38,479 nt of DNA, taken from the NCBI GenBank assembly GCA_937877535.1, contig CALFJF010000022.1:1-38479 (forward strand), written 5' to 3'. Both the position numbers and the translations under genes were made by a program. A model generated the notes under the pieces. The model was not told the origin of the DNA. It made no database searches and worked only from the letters and a program-made list of their open reading frames with translations. This DNA comes from an uncultured Treponema sp. (lineage in GTDB: Bacteria > Spirochaetota > Spirochaetia > Treponematales > Treponemataceae). Shown one piece after another: positions 24,373-32,818 of this stretch. How positions within the stretch are numbered: position 1 is the first letter of the stretch; each line of letters opens with the position of its first letter.

Positions 24373-24669
24373 TCACAACCCGTAGGCAGACATAATAGCA
24401 TCCGCCGTTGCCGCAATCCGTTCTGGATTGAGGTAATTCGGGTCTTTGATTTTCTCCTTTATGGAGGCGACTAGTTCTGACCTTACGTCTGGAGTTTCTT
24501 CCGCGACCTTATCCAAGTAGTACTGCTCCGCCGCGCTAACCGCCTCGTCGGACAGACTGATGAAATCGCCAACAGAAATCCCTACAGACTTCTCATCCAC
24601 GCGACGCGCATTTTGCGCAGTGTTCAGAGGTGTTACCCCAATGCTCGTATCAAGTTTATTCAACATCAT
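24373..24669 (-). CDS. flgM: FlgM anti-sigma-28 factor
   Basis: 98 residues, the usual FlgM size. The disordered N-terminal half (MMLNKLDTSIGVTPLN) leads to the conserved C-terminal sigma-binding region: DVRSELVASIKEKIKDPNYL followed by NPERIAATADAIMSAYGL, matching the FlgM pattern of RxxKVxxIKxxIxxGxYxxxxxxIAxxLL. FlgM holds sigma-28 until hook completion, then is exported. AGGGCAGG precedes the double ATG. It follows rsmI by 21 bp and may share its transcript. It gives a direct link to the sigma-28-type promoter of flaB at 12550-12576. Confidence 0.85.
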   Translation of the reverse strand: MMLNKLDTSIGVTPLNTAQNARRVDEKSVGISVGDFISLSDEAVSAAEQYYLDKVAEETPDVRSELVASIKEKIKDPNYLNPERIAATADAIMSAYGL

Positions 24670-24690
24670 ATCGACCTGCCCTTCTATACT

Positions 24691-25398
24691 TTAATTATCG
24701 ACGATTTTCTCAAAAAGTTGAGTTTTTTTATCGCCCGAAACAAAAACCGAAAATTCTCCCAAAATTTTTTCCCGCGAAGAAAACACGCCAAGTACTTCGC
24801 TTGCTTTTCCGTCAACGATTTCTTCGTGGATTTTTGTGAGTTCCCGTCCCACAACAATCCGCCGCTCCCCGTCGATTTCTGCGATGTCTGAAAGCAACTT
24901 CACGATTCTAAACGGAGATTCGTACAAAACGAACGCCTCGCCACGCACCAACAGTTCTCGAACGCGACTTTTTCTTTTTCCCGCTTTTGGCGAAAGGAAT
25001 CCTTCAAAAACAAGCGTTTTTCCGCCTTCGCCCGAAACCGAAACAAGCGTAGAAAACGCGCTCGGTCCTGGAATGGGAACAACCGAAAATCCCGCGCTCC
25101 TCACGCGAGAAGCAAGCACGGCTCCGGGGTCGCTCACGCCCGGCGTTCCTGCGTCGCTCGCGTAAGCTATGTCAAGTCCTTCCTTTAATTTTTCGATTAT
25201 CAATGCCGCGGCTTTTTCTTCATTTTGAGCGCGACACGAAATCAGCGGCTTTTTTATTCCAAAATGATTCAAAAGCTGCATTGTGTGCCGCGTGTCTTCC
25301 GCAGCAATGATTTCAACGGTTTTTAGCGTTTCCACCGCGCGAAATGTTATGTCGCCAAGATTTCCAATCGGAGTTCCAACGATAAAAAGCGTCGCCAT
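24691..25398 (-). CDS. rsmI: 16S rRNA (cytidine-1402 2'-O) methyltransferase
   Basis: 235 residues. A tetrapyrrole-methylase fold opens with VGTPIGNLGDIT at residues 7-18. AAEDTRHTMQLLNHFGI, YASDAGTPGVSDPG and VPIPGPSAF follow, all diagnostic of RsmI. It methylates C1402 of 16S rRNA on the ribose, using SAM, and fine-tunes the ribosome decoding site. It is slightly shorter than Escherichia coli RsmI at the C-terminus, as in many spirochaetes. It lies directly upstream of flgM on the same strand. A TATAAT at 25459-25464 could be its -10 box. Confidence 0.93.
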   Translation of the reverse strand: MATLFIVGTPIGNLGDITFRAVETLKTVEIIAAEDTRHTMQLLNHFGIKKPLISCRAQNEEKAAALIIEKLKEGLDIAYASDAGTPGVSDPGAVLASRVRSAGFSVVPIPGPSAFSTLVSVSGEGGKTLVFEGFLSPKAGKRKSRVRELLVRGEAFVLYESPFRIVKLLSDIAEIDGERRIVVGRELTKIHEEIVDGKASEVLGVFSSREKILGEFSVFVSGDKKTQLFEKIVDN

Positions 25399-25458
25399 TT
25401 TCTAAGTTAAAATTGTTCAGAAATCCGTTTTCCAAACAAGTTCTTCTCCAAGTTCAGT

Positions 25459-25464
25459 ATTATA
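25459..25464 (-). promoter_or_regulatory. Possible -10 box of rsmI-flgM
   Basis: Perfect TATAAT on the minus strand in a very AT-rich stretch, about 60 nt before the rsmI ATG. The -35 is weak (TGTTAA), so this is tentative. Confidence 0.35.
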
Positions 25465-25481
25465 AAATATTTTTATAAAAT

Positions 25482-26159
25482 TTAACAGGGGGGATTTTTT
25501 GGCGAAATCTCCAAAATCGAGCAAAAATCCGAAACGAGCCGAACGAGTTTTTCTTCAGAAAGCGCGATGTCTTCTCCCGCGCGAATCGCGGACTGTTTTT
25601 CTGAAATAAAATCCAAAAGAAGCGAAAAAAGCGAAATAGAAAACAGTTCGGCAAGACTTTTTTGCTCGGAATCTGCGATTTTTTTGATTTTGCCCGCGCT
25701 TTTTAACGCAGAAAACGCCGTGTTTGTTTCAAAAAAAAGCGAACGCTTGAACGAACGAGAAATTTCTACGCTTTTTGACGAAAACAATTTTGCGTTTTCA
25801 ATAAACGAGAGCGCGAGAAAATGCGGACTTTTTTGAAAAATCCTAAAAAAACGCACGCACATCGTGCAAAGAAGCGACCGCGCGGAACGGCTTTTTGCGC
25901 CACTTTCAACGTTTTTTGGAACAAACGAAACGCCAAAAAGAATCGAAGAGCAATAGTGAATGGTGTCCGCTTCGATTGCCTCGCGGTTCGGATAATAATT
26001 GTAAAGCGACGCTTTTTTTATTCCCACGCCATTTGCAATATCAGAAAGCGACGTTCCAACGATAGTGTTCCGAAAACTCTCTTCAAGAAACGCGGCAATT
26101 ATTTTTTCTTTTGAAATTTTCTCTCGTTTCATCGTGAATTTATCGGCACAATTCGCCAT
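25482..26159 (-). CDS. TetR-family transcriptional regulator
   Basis: 225 residues. The N-terminal DNA-binding domain has the TetR helix-turn-helix: IVGTSLSDIANGVGIKKASLYNYYPNREAI at about residues 33-62, shown here in part only. The C-terminal part is all-helical and binds an unknown ligand. It is divergent from the outer-membrane barrel gene at 26257, whose promoter overlaps a perfect inverted repeat (GTTGA-CAA-TCAAC, 26194-26206), so control of that gene is a natural hypothesis. GGGAA lies close to the chosen ATG; a second ATG nine codons in (26132) is possible. Confidence 0.85.
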   Translation of the reverse strand: MANCADKFTMKREKISKEKIIAAFLEESFRNTIVGTSLSDIANGVGIKKASLYNYYPNREAIEADTIHYCSSILFGVSFVPKNVESGAKSRSARSLLCTMCVRFFRIFQKSPHFLALSFIENAKLFSSKSVEISRSFKRSLFFETNTAFSALKSAGKIKKIADSEQKSLAELFSISLFSLLLDFISEKQSAIRAGEDIALSEEKLVRLVSDFCSILEISPKNPPC

Positions 26160-26193
26160 TTTCCCGCGAACTCAAAAAACTCAAAAAAGACTT

Positions 26194-26222
26194 GTTGACA
26201 ATCAACTTTTTTTTTGTAGAGT
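26194..26222 (+). promoter_or_regulatory. Promoter and candidate TetR operator of OMP gene
   Basis: -35 TTGACA (26195-26200) and -10 TAGAGT (26217-26222), 16 nt apart, with nine consecutive T in the spacer (26207-26215). The -35 sits within the inverted repeat GTTGA-CAA-TCAAC (26194-26206), a plausible repressor site. Confidence 0.5.
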
Positions 26223-26256
26223 ACTCCAATATTTTTATTTAGGAGGATTTTCTGTT

Positions 26257-26895
26257 ATGAAGAAAATCATTGCGCTTGCCGCAGCGATTGTTTCGTCCGT
26301 GGCTTTGGCTTCCGCAGAAATTGCCGTTGGCGCACGCGGAATTTTTCAAATTGGAGTTGGCTCAACAATCTCTGACGATTTCAAAACCTTTATGACGTCA
26401 ACTGGAGCAGACATGGATTCTTCCGTGGGATTTGGTGGCGGATTTGCACTTTTTGCACACATTCCAGTCGCTGGAGGACTTGCAATTCAGCCAGAACTTG
26501 GATTTACGCACAATTCAATCGGACTTGATATTGACGTGGCAGGGCAAAGTGTTGACGGTAGCCTTTCTTGCAACACGCTCAACATTCCGATTCTCATTGC
26601 ATACGACATAAAAGCAGGCGACGGTTTTACAATTTCTCCGTTCGTAGGTCCTCAAATCGGAATAATTCTTGGCGACGTTTCGTTTGAAGTTGACGGAAAC
26701 GACGCAGGCGGAGACGTTGATACGTCGGTGCTTTTTGGAATTCTCGTTGGAGCGTCCGCCGCGATTGAAGCTGGTCCTGGCGCACTTGTTGCGGATTTAA
26801 GATACGACATCGGAATCAACGCAATAAAGAGCGTCATTGACATGGGGACTCCAAGAGGTTTGCAACTTTCGCTCGGCTATCAACTGCAATTCTAA
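26257..26895 (+). CDS. Small outer-membrane beta-barrel protein, paralogue of 19700-20347
   Basis: 212 residues from the ATG behind AGGAGG (26241-26246). The signal peptide MKKIIALAAAIVSSVALASAE is followed by repeated beta strands (VGFGGGFALFAHIPVAGGL, ELGFTHNSIGLDI, LNIPILIAYDI, SPFVGPQIGIILGDV) and an amphipathic final strand ending LQF, a typical outer-membrane terminal Phe. It aligns across its length with the protein at 19700-20347. The pair therefore arose by duplication but now has different promoters and sits 6 kb apart. Divergent TetR gene suggests inducible expression. Confidence 0.82.
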   Translation: MKKIIALAAAIVSSVALASAEIAVGARGIFQIGVGSTISDDFKTFMTSTGADMDSSVGFGGGFALFAHIPVAGGLAIQPELGFTHNSIGLDIDVAGQSVDGSLSCNTLNIPILIAYDIKAGDGFTISPFVGPQIGIILGDVSFEVDGNDAGGDVDTSVLFGILVGASAAIEAGPGALVADLRYDIGINAIKSVIDMGTPRGLQLSLGYQLQF

Positions 26896-26915
26896 TTTTT
26901 GAGTTTTCAAAAAAC

Positions 26916-26952
26916 GCCCGTTTTTGAGATTTTTGAAAAGCGGGCATTTTTT
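26916..26952 (+). terminator. Terminator of OMP gene
   Basis: Stem GCCCG/CGGGC extended by TTTT/AAAA with a bulged G, then ATTTTTTT; about 20 nt after the stop. Confidence 0.75.
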
Positions 26953-27026
26953 TGCGCGTCTTTTTCCCCACTTGCACATAGTCAAATTTTGTTTGAAAAT
27001 ATATAGAAAAAAGTTTAGGGGGAATT

Positions 27027-28106
27027 TTGTACACACGAGAAATATCCGCAGTACCAGACTCGCTTGTTTCTAGCGGAAAACCCGTGTTTGGTACGTTTTC
27101 TGGTTGCCCCTCAAGACTCGACATAAAAGGCGTAAAAGCACCGTTTACGGGCTTGCCGCTTCCTACGATAATCACAAACTGCCGAATCAAAAGTTCCCTT
27201 TCGTTTTTATTTTCAATCGGTTCTTACGTTGGAATGGTAGATTTTTTAGACCAAAAGATTTTCGGTTACGCAGAAGTCGTTTTTTGGAATCTTGAAAACG
27301 GGCGGAAATTTTCGTACAAAAAATTGATGGGACCGCGCAGAAGATTCATTCCGCACAATATGTTGCTCGGATTTTGTTCCACGTTCAAAAGAAACAGATA
27401 CATAAGAATCAGTTGGGACAGAGCGAGAAATCGATTTTCCGCGATTTTTTCGATGAAAGGCGACGAAGCGCGTCCAACCGTGAACGCGGCTTTTATTGCG
27501 CATTATTCCGAAGAAAGCATGAACGAAACGCTCACCGTAGTTCCCGCGCCCACAAAAAGAAGATGCGCCGCGACTTTTTTTGCAACTCCCAAAATCCACG
27601 GCTCGCTTTCAGTGGAAGAAAACGGCGTTACCCTCCCCTCTTCGATGAAAGATGCCGACGGCGAGGCGTTGCTTTCAATCAGTCGAATGTACTACGCTTT
27701 TGAGCGAAAACAAGAACTTGCCACCGCTTCAGGCATTTTGGAAGGCGATGAAAAAAAGCGACTTTCGTTTACGCTCACGGCTCTTCCAGCGGGACAAGTT
27801 GACGCAAACAGTCTAAATCCGAATTTTTTGTTCATCGACGGAAAATGCACTCCGCTTCCGCCCGTTGTTATTACGCACACAAAAGGGCTTGCAAAACAAT
27901 GGATTATCCAAGATTACGAAAACATGGTGGATTTAACGTTCACGCCCAAAGGTCATCATTTTAGAGACATATCATTTGTGATAATGCACTCGCGGACGAA
28001 CACGCTCTACGGCACGTTTGAGGGCGTTCTAAAAACAAAGGACGGAGAAACGATTGCGCTCCACGATTTTCTTGGAATTGTGAGAAGTCAATCGCTCCGC
28101 TCGTAA
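27027..28106 (+). CDS. DUF2804 family protein
   Basis: 359 residues, started at a TTG six bases behind a strong AGGGGGA; no ATG fits as well. The C-terminal block with DGKCTPLPPVV, QWIIQDYENMVDLTFTP and YGTFEGVL matches DUF2804 as I recall it. It is a beta-rich protein of unknown function. There is no signal peptide. It begins after a terminator and is followed 27 bp later by a 669-residue unknown, likely in one operon. A basic patch (GPRRRFIPHN) near residue 95 is unusual among otherwise neutral sequence. The biochemical role is not established for the family. Confidence 0.75.
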   Translation: MYTREISAVPDSLVSSGKPVFGTFSGCPSRLDIKGVKAPFTGLPLPTIITNCRIKSSLSFLFSIGSYVGMVDFLDQKIFGYAEVVFWNLENGRKFSYKKLMGPRRRFIPHNMLLGFCSTFKRNRYIRISWDRARNRFSAIFSMKGDEARPTVNAAFIAHYSEESMNETLTVVPAPTKRRCAATFFATPKIHGSLSVEENGVTLPSSMKDADGEALLSISRMYYAFERKQELATASGILEGDEKKRLSFTLTALPAGQVDANSLNPNFLFIDGKCTPLPPVVITHTKGLAKQWIIQDYENMVDLTFTPKGHHFRDISFVIMHSRTNTLYGTFEGVLKTKDGETIALHDFLGIVRSQSLRS

Positions 28107-28133
28107 ATGGCAAAAAATCAAAAAGGAGTTTAT

Positions 28134-30143
28134 ATGGCAAAAATCGAACAGAGTTGGGAACCAGGAACGCTCGACAGAACAAGAAAAAATTTAGGTTCAA
28201 TGAGCGACGACGAACGAAAGCGCATGACAAAATTGCTCGGCGGCGAAATTATGGACGAAAAATCCGCGCCGATTGATTACAAATCGCTTCCCAAAAATCA
28301 AGTCATTTCAAGAAAATCGACTGGAAAAGGCGCGAACGCAGGCTCTCTCTCGTCGTCTTCGTCAGCAAATTCCGCTTCCGCTCCAGAAAAACCAAAATTT
28401 CGCCTTCCAGAACTCAGCACAAAAGAGCGACTCCTTTTTGACAAACTTATGATGGATTCCGATTACAAAATCAAAACGAGTTACGGCGTTTTTAATTTTG
28501 TGCTGCGTTTTACAAAGGCAAACGAGCATTTGCGGCAAGGTTTTGTCGATTATCAAGTTACAAAGTGCATTGAGCATTTGTCGGAATTTGTGATGACAAT
28601 AAAGTCAATCGTGCAACTTGCGCCCGAATCGTACAAAGAACTCATAATGACGGCGGACGATGACAAATACGTTTTGCTCAAAAAAATCGGAAGTTGGTCG
28701 CTCAAAGACGTGAAATATTTTCAAGCGCAAATTCAAGCGCACCCAGAACAAACGACCGTTCTTTCAACGGAAGGCTTTATTCGCGCGGTTTATCGCCTTT
28801 TGCTTCAGATTTTTTACATCGGAGAAAACAGAGTCGCGGAACTGTTTAAGGACATTTTCAACGACCTTTCGACGCTTCCTGGCGCAAATAAACGAAAACT
28901 CTCAACGCTTTCAAAAACGGCGGTGCAAGAATGGTTTTACGTTTACTCAAAAATAATTCAAGGATTTTATCCGCTTTTAATGCGCCTTTGCTCTTCGCAT
29001 TTTGATTATTTCCCTGACTTTTTTACAAATCAAACGCCCGCAATTCTTGGATTTTTGGGCATGAACAAATATGATTTAATGCTTCCAAATCGAAAAAAAC
29101 AAAAAAAAGAAGAAGAAAAAGAAAGCGAAGAAAAGACCGAAGAAAAAACCGAAGGAGAAGAAAAGAAAAGCGAAGGCGAGGATTCCCAAAAAGACAACAG
29201 TTACGTTGATTCTGGATTGAAAATCCTTGAGCAACTGTTTCCGCAAGCAGGATTTTCAAATTTGGACTCGCATCCCGATATGTATCCGTATTTTGAGCCG
29301 CTCTACCAATTCTACGACGGCTACAATCTTCTTTCGCCAAAAAATCCACTGCAAGTAACGATTACGCTTTTGCGAATTACAGAGGATTTTTTACGTGGAT
29401 TTAGAAACATGAATTTCACCGACGAAATCGAAAATTTCAGCGGGAACGATAACGAAAAATTCTCCACGATTCTAAACGAGTGGGCACTCTATCGCGAAGT
29501 TTTGTTTGAAAAGCATTATGGCGACCAAATCCGCGAGTTTGTAAATCACGAATATTCCGCTCCTGGCGATTTTAGAAAATCGCAATACGGGCTAAAACTT
29601 ATCACAGAAATGCTTTGGCAGACAAAATATTATTTTTTGCCACATTTTGAATTCCAGCAGTTGATTCTTGAACGCCCCAAAAACGACAATCCGTACACGC
29701 CGCTTTGTTTGAGAACAACGATGGTGCGAAAAGTTCTTTCAAAACTCGCGCGAAACATTGCGCAAGCGGAAGAAAAAAAAGGCTCGGTTTCTGGCATTAC
29801 GAATCCGTGGGAACGCTATCGATTTGACATTCAAACGCCCGTTTCAAAGCGGCTAAACGTGATTTTGGGCGCAAAGAAAAGCGACGCAGAAACGCGCGCA
29901 ACAAACGCAAATCTGCTCAAATACACGCTTTGCGTGATTTCCGTTTTGGATTGGTGGCTCAACGACAAATCAAGTCCTGCGTATTCGATTGACGAGCCGA
30001 CGATTTACAGGATTTCCCCAAAAGACGGTGCGCCAGAGTTTTCCGCGCCAGAACGACACGACCAAAATGAACTTTTTACGCGCACGCTCAAAGCCTCGCT
30101 TGCCAAAAAAAATGCCGAAAACGCAGGCGCAAAGCAAGGATAA
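28134..30143 (+). CDS. Conserved-looking 669-residue protein of unknown function
   Basis: Started at the ATG behind AAGGAG rather than at one nine codons upstream. No signal peptide or membrane span. The N-terminus is charged (SDDERKRMTKLLGGEIMD) with a Ser-rich linker near 65-85. A long helical body follows. Residues around 325-365 form a Lys/Glu-rich low-complexity linker (KKQKKEEEKESEEKTEEK). The second half (ITLLRITEDFLRGFRNMNF, LITEMLWQTKYYFLPHFEF) is also helical. I do not recognise a family. The gene follows the DUF2804 gene and ends 4 bp from the convergent Rsm22-like gene. It is probably a cytoplasmic, spirochaete-restricted protein. Confidence 0.75.
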   Translation: MAKIEQSWEPGTLDRTRKNLGSMSDDERKRMTKLLGGEIMDEKSAPIDYKSLPKNQVISRKSTGKGANAGSLSSSSSANSASAPEKPKFRLPELSTKERLLFDKLMMDSDYKIKTSYGVFNFVLRFTKANEHLRQGFVDYQVTKCIEHLSEFVMTIKSIVQLAPESYKELIMTADDDKYVLLKKIGSWSLKDVKYFQAQIQAHPEQTTVLSTEGFIRAVYRLLLQIFYIGENRVAELFKDIFNDLSTLPGANKRKLSTLSKTAVQEWFYVYSKIIQGFYPLLMRLCSSHFDYFPDFFTNQTPAILGFLGMNKYDLMLPNRKKQKKEEEKESEEKTEEKTEGEEKKSEGEDSQKDNSYVDSGLKILEQLFPQAGFSNLDSHPDMYPYFEPLYQFYDGYNLLSPKNPLQVTITLLRITEDFLRGFRNMNFTDEIENFSGNDNEKFSTILNEWALYREVLFEKHYGDQIREFVNHEYSAPGDFRKSQYGLKLITEMLWQTKYYFLPHFEFQQLILERPKNDNPYTPLCLRTTMVRKVLSKLARNIAQAEEKKGSVSGITNPWERYRFDIQTPVSKRLNVILGAKKSDAETRATNANLLKYTLCVISVLDWWLNDKSSPAYSIDEPTIYRISPKDGAPEFSAPERHDQNELFTRTLKASLAKKNAENAGAKQG

Positions 30144-30147
30144 AACT

Positions 30148-31371
30148 TCAAAGCAAAATTATCGTCGCCCCCGATTTTTCATCGCGGGGCGCGTTTTTTT
30201 GTGGCAATGGAACTTCGATTAAGTCGCCGTTTGAAACGGTTTTCGCGCCCTGCCCCACGGCAAGAACAAGCCCTTCTTTTGAGCAAGCGTATCTGCCGAT
30301 TTTTCGCAGAGGAAGCCGAATTTCGTCGCTCGCAATTCTGAGTTTGAGCGTTTTTTCGTCTTTTTGTTGCGATGGTTCGATTTTTCGAGAAATCAAAAAA
30401 CTCAACGTTGCTCTTTCTTTGTTCAATCCTGCTTCTTTTGAAATCGAAAGCAATTTTTTTGGAGAATCGCTCGTGGAAAAGCCAAAATTGCACCATTTTG
30501 CATTTTTCCACGCCTCGCTTTTTTTGCTTCCAGAGCGACCTTTCATGGGACAAGAAACATCGTGCGGACACGGAGCAAACGGAAAAAAGCCTTGTTTCAT
30601 AAGGCTTTCGCGCATGAGCGAAATAAACCGCGCCGATTTTGGCTCGCCTGGCTCAAAAAGGAAAATCGACGAATTTTCATTCAAAAGATACGAAGAAAGC
30701 AACGAAGCGTATTTTTTTGAAAGAAAATCGGAAGGAAGAAAATCGTTTTGGACGATTTCGTTAAAAACGTTTGCGCAAAACAAACAATTCGCTTTTTCGC
30801 GGATATTCGTTCCAAGACTGTCGCACACTCGAACGATTTTCCACGGCTCTTGATTTTCCAAAACGGTTTTGGCACAAACGGCAAGAAAAAGCTCGTTTCC
30901 AAAAGAAAGTGCACCTTGCGAAATGTCAACGCAATACCATTTGATTTCTTTTTTTCGCAATTCTGGACGAGCAAGCCAAAGCGCGATGGGAACGGTCAAA
31001 AGTCCGCTTCCAATGTCGATTGCAATAGATTTTTTAGGAAAATCAAACGCGCTCGGCGGAAGATTTGAAAAAAGCCGCACAAGCCGCTCAAGATTCCACC
31101 ACAAAAAATAATGCGCATACGCACTCGTTTCCGAAGAACCGTTCATGTACCCCACGCGCCTTGACGAACGCTCGTCGGTGAGCAAATGCGAAAGCGAGCG
31201 GATTGCAAACGGCAGATTTTCGCGCTGTTTTGAATTCATTTTGCGAACGGAAAAAATCACCTCATCAAACGAATCAAGGATTTTTGCCGCGTCTTGAGGA
31301 ATTTTTGCGCGGTCAAAAAGAGAGCCGTGCAAAACAAAACGCTGTTTTTTCGCCTTTTCATTGCCCGTCAA
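30148..31371 (-). CDS. Rsm22-family methyltransferase-like protein with Cys cluster
   Basis: 407 residues. A class I SAM fold has SIAIDIGSGLLTVPIALWLA near 115-134 and a later ANVFNEIVQ. The Rsm22/METTL17 signature follows: CPHDVSCPMKGR and then AKWCNF, cysteines that in the eukaryotic relatives hold a 4Fe-4S cluster. Eukaryotic members act in mitochondrial small-subunit assembly. A ribosome-linked role here is inferred. The start overlaps the der stop by 14 nt, so it is translated from the ptsI-der message. Der itself is a ribosome-assembly GTPase, which supports the assignment. The end lies 4 bp from a convergent gene. Confidence 0.82.
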   Translation of the reverse strand: MTGNEKAKKQRFVLHGSLFDRAKIPQDAAKILDSFDEVIFSVRKMNSKQRENLPFAIRSLSHLLTDERSSRRVGYMNGSSETSAYAHYFLWWNLERLVRLFSNLPPSAFDFPKKSIAIDIGSGLLTVPIALWLARPELRKKEIKWYCVDISQGALSFGNELFLAVCAKTVLENQEPWKIVRVCDSLGTNIREKANCLFCANVFNEIVQNDFLPSDFLSKKYASLLSSYLLNENSSIFLFEPGEPKSARFISLMRESLMKQGFFPFAPCPHDVSCPMKGRSGSKKSEAWKNAKWCNFGFSTSDSPKKLLSISKEAGLNKERATLSFLISRKIEPSQQKDEKTLKLRIASDEIRLPLRKIGRYACSKEGLVLAVGQGAKTVSNGDLIEVPLPQKNAPRDEKSGATIILL

Positions 31372-32818
31372 ATCGATTCTCCCATTTTTTTCGGCTCGCC
31401 TTTAATTCCACAGAAACGGGGATTTTGTCAAATCCCAAATCTTCTCTGATTCGATTTTTGAGGTACGTGACGTAACTGTCTGGAACGTTCTCTGGACTTG
31501 TGCAAAAAATGCGAAAAGACACAGGATTCACGCCCGTTTGAGTCATGTAGCGAACCTTAAAATGAATCGCTTTTGTGGCAGGCGGCGGATAGCGCAAAAG
31601 CCAATCCGAAAGAGCGCGATTGAGCGCACTCGTTTCAACGCTCTTTGTAAGTTGGTTGTAAACTTCAATCGAAGTCAAAAGCAGATTTTTGATTCCGTCG
31701 CCCGTGAGCGCGGAAATTGGCAAAATCGGCGCAAATTTCATCTGCCCAAACATTATCCGCATGAATTCTTCTGTTTCTCGAATGACTTTGCGCCCTTTTT
31801 CTTGCGTGTCCCATTTGTTCAACACAAAAATGATTCCGCGCCCGCGTTCAAACGCAAGCGAACAGATTTTTTTGTCTTGCTCGGAAAGCCCTTCTTCCGC
31901 GTCAATGAGCAAAAAAACAATGTCAGTTTTGTCGAGCGTTTTTATGGCGCGATTTACAGAATAATACTCGACGTTTTCTTTTACACGCGATTTTCTTCGG
32001 ATTCCCGCCGTATCAAGAACTCGAAAAAAATGTTCAGCAAACGCAAAAGAACCTTCCACCGTGTCGCGCGTCGTTCCCGCGTAATCGCTCACGATTGAAT
32101 TTTGAGAATGTGTGAGTCGATTTGAAAGCGTACTTTTTCCAACGTTCGGTTTTCCAAGAATCGCGATTTTTATAGGCTCTTTTTCGTCCTCAATTTCGAC
32201 TTTTGAAAAATCCAAATTCAAAATGATTTCTTGCGCAAACTCGGAAATGTGGTCGCCGTGACTTGCCGAAATAAAAAAGATTTTTTCAAAACCGAATTTG
32301 AGATAATTCCAGGAAACGTCCTCGCCTGTGCCGCCTTCGCATTTGTTTACGCCAACAACGATTTTTTCTTTGAACGGACGCAAAATGTGGATGATTTCCT
32401 CGTCCTCGCCCGTTATTTTTCCCGCCTCCAAAAGAAGCACGATTTTGTCGGCTTTTTTTATCATCGAAAGCGATTTTTCCACAACGAGCGCGTCCAACTC
32501 CGCTTCTTTTGTGCCACTTTCGCGGTCGATTTTATAGCCACCCGTATCCATAAGCCTCACGGGTTTTCCCAAAATGAGCGCGTCCGCTTCAACGGGGTCG
32601 CGCGTAACGCCAGGCGTGGGGTCAACGATTGCAACTCGTCGATTCATAAAACGATTAAAAAGCGTGGATTTTCCAACGTTCGGTCGCCCCGCAATCACAA
32701 CGAGCGGCGCGTTTTTGAATCTTTTTCCAACAAAAAGCGAATCGTCAAAAAGAGTTTCTTTTTTTTCTTCAACGCGCGTTTTTTTGCGCACAGCGGGTTT
32801 CTTTTTTTTGGGTGTCAT
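31358..32818 (-). CDS. der: Ribosome-assembly GTPase Der (EngA)
   Basis: 486 residues with a basic N-terminal extension (MTPKKKKPAVRKKTRVEEKK). Two tandem G domains: GRPNVGKST, then DTGGYKI and NKCEGG; and GKPNVGKST, DTAGIRRKSRVKENVEYYS and LNKWDTQ. The C-terminal KH-like domain ends RKKWENRFDGQ. In the first domain the usual NKxD is NKCE, a common variation in some lineages that may alter guanine affinity. Der matures the 50S subunit. The gene overlaps ptsI by 4 nt (start in stop) and Rsm22 by 14 nt. Confidence 0.95.
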   Translation of the reverse strand: MTPKKKKPAVRKKTRVEEKKETLFDDSLFVGKRFKNAPLVVIAGRPNVGKSTLFNRFMNRRVAIVDPTPGVTRDPVEADALILGKPVRLMDTGGYKIDRESGTKEAELDALVVEKSLSMIKKADKIVLLLEAGKITGEDEEIIHILRPFKEKIVVGVNKCEGGTGEDVSWNYLKFGFEKIFFISASHGDHISEFAQEIILNLDFSKVEIEDEKEPIKIAILGKPNVGKSTLSNRLTHSQNSIVSDYAGTTRDTVEGSFAFAEHFFRVLDTAGIRRKSRVKENVEYYSVNRAIKTLDKTDIVFLLIDAEEGLSEQDKKICSLAFERGRGIIFVLNKWDTQEKGRKVIRETEEFMRIMFGQMKFAPILPISALTGDGIKNLLLTSIEVYNQLTKSVETSALNRALSDWLLRYPPPATKAIHFKVRYMTQTGVNPVSFRIFCTSPENVPDSYVTYLKNRIREDLGFDKIPVSVELKASRKKWENRFDGQ

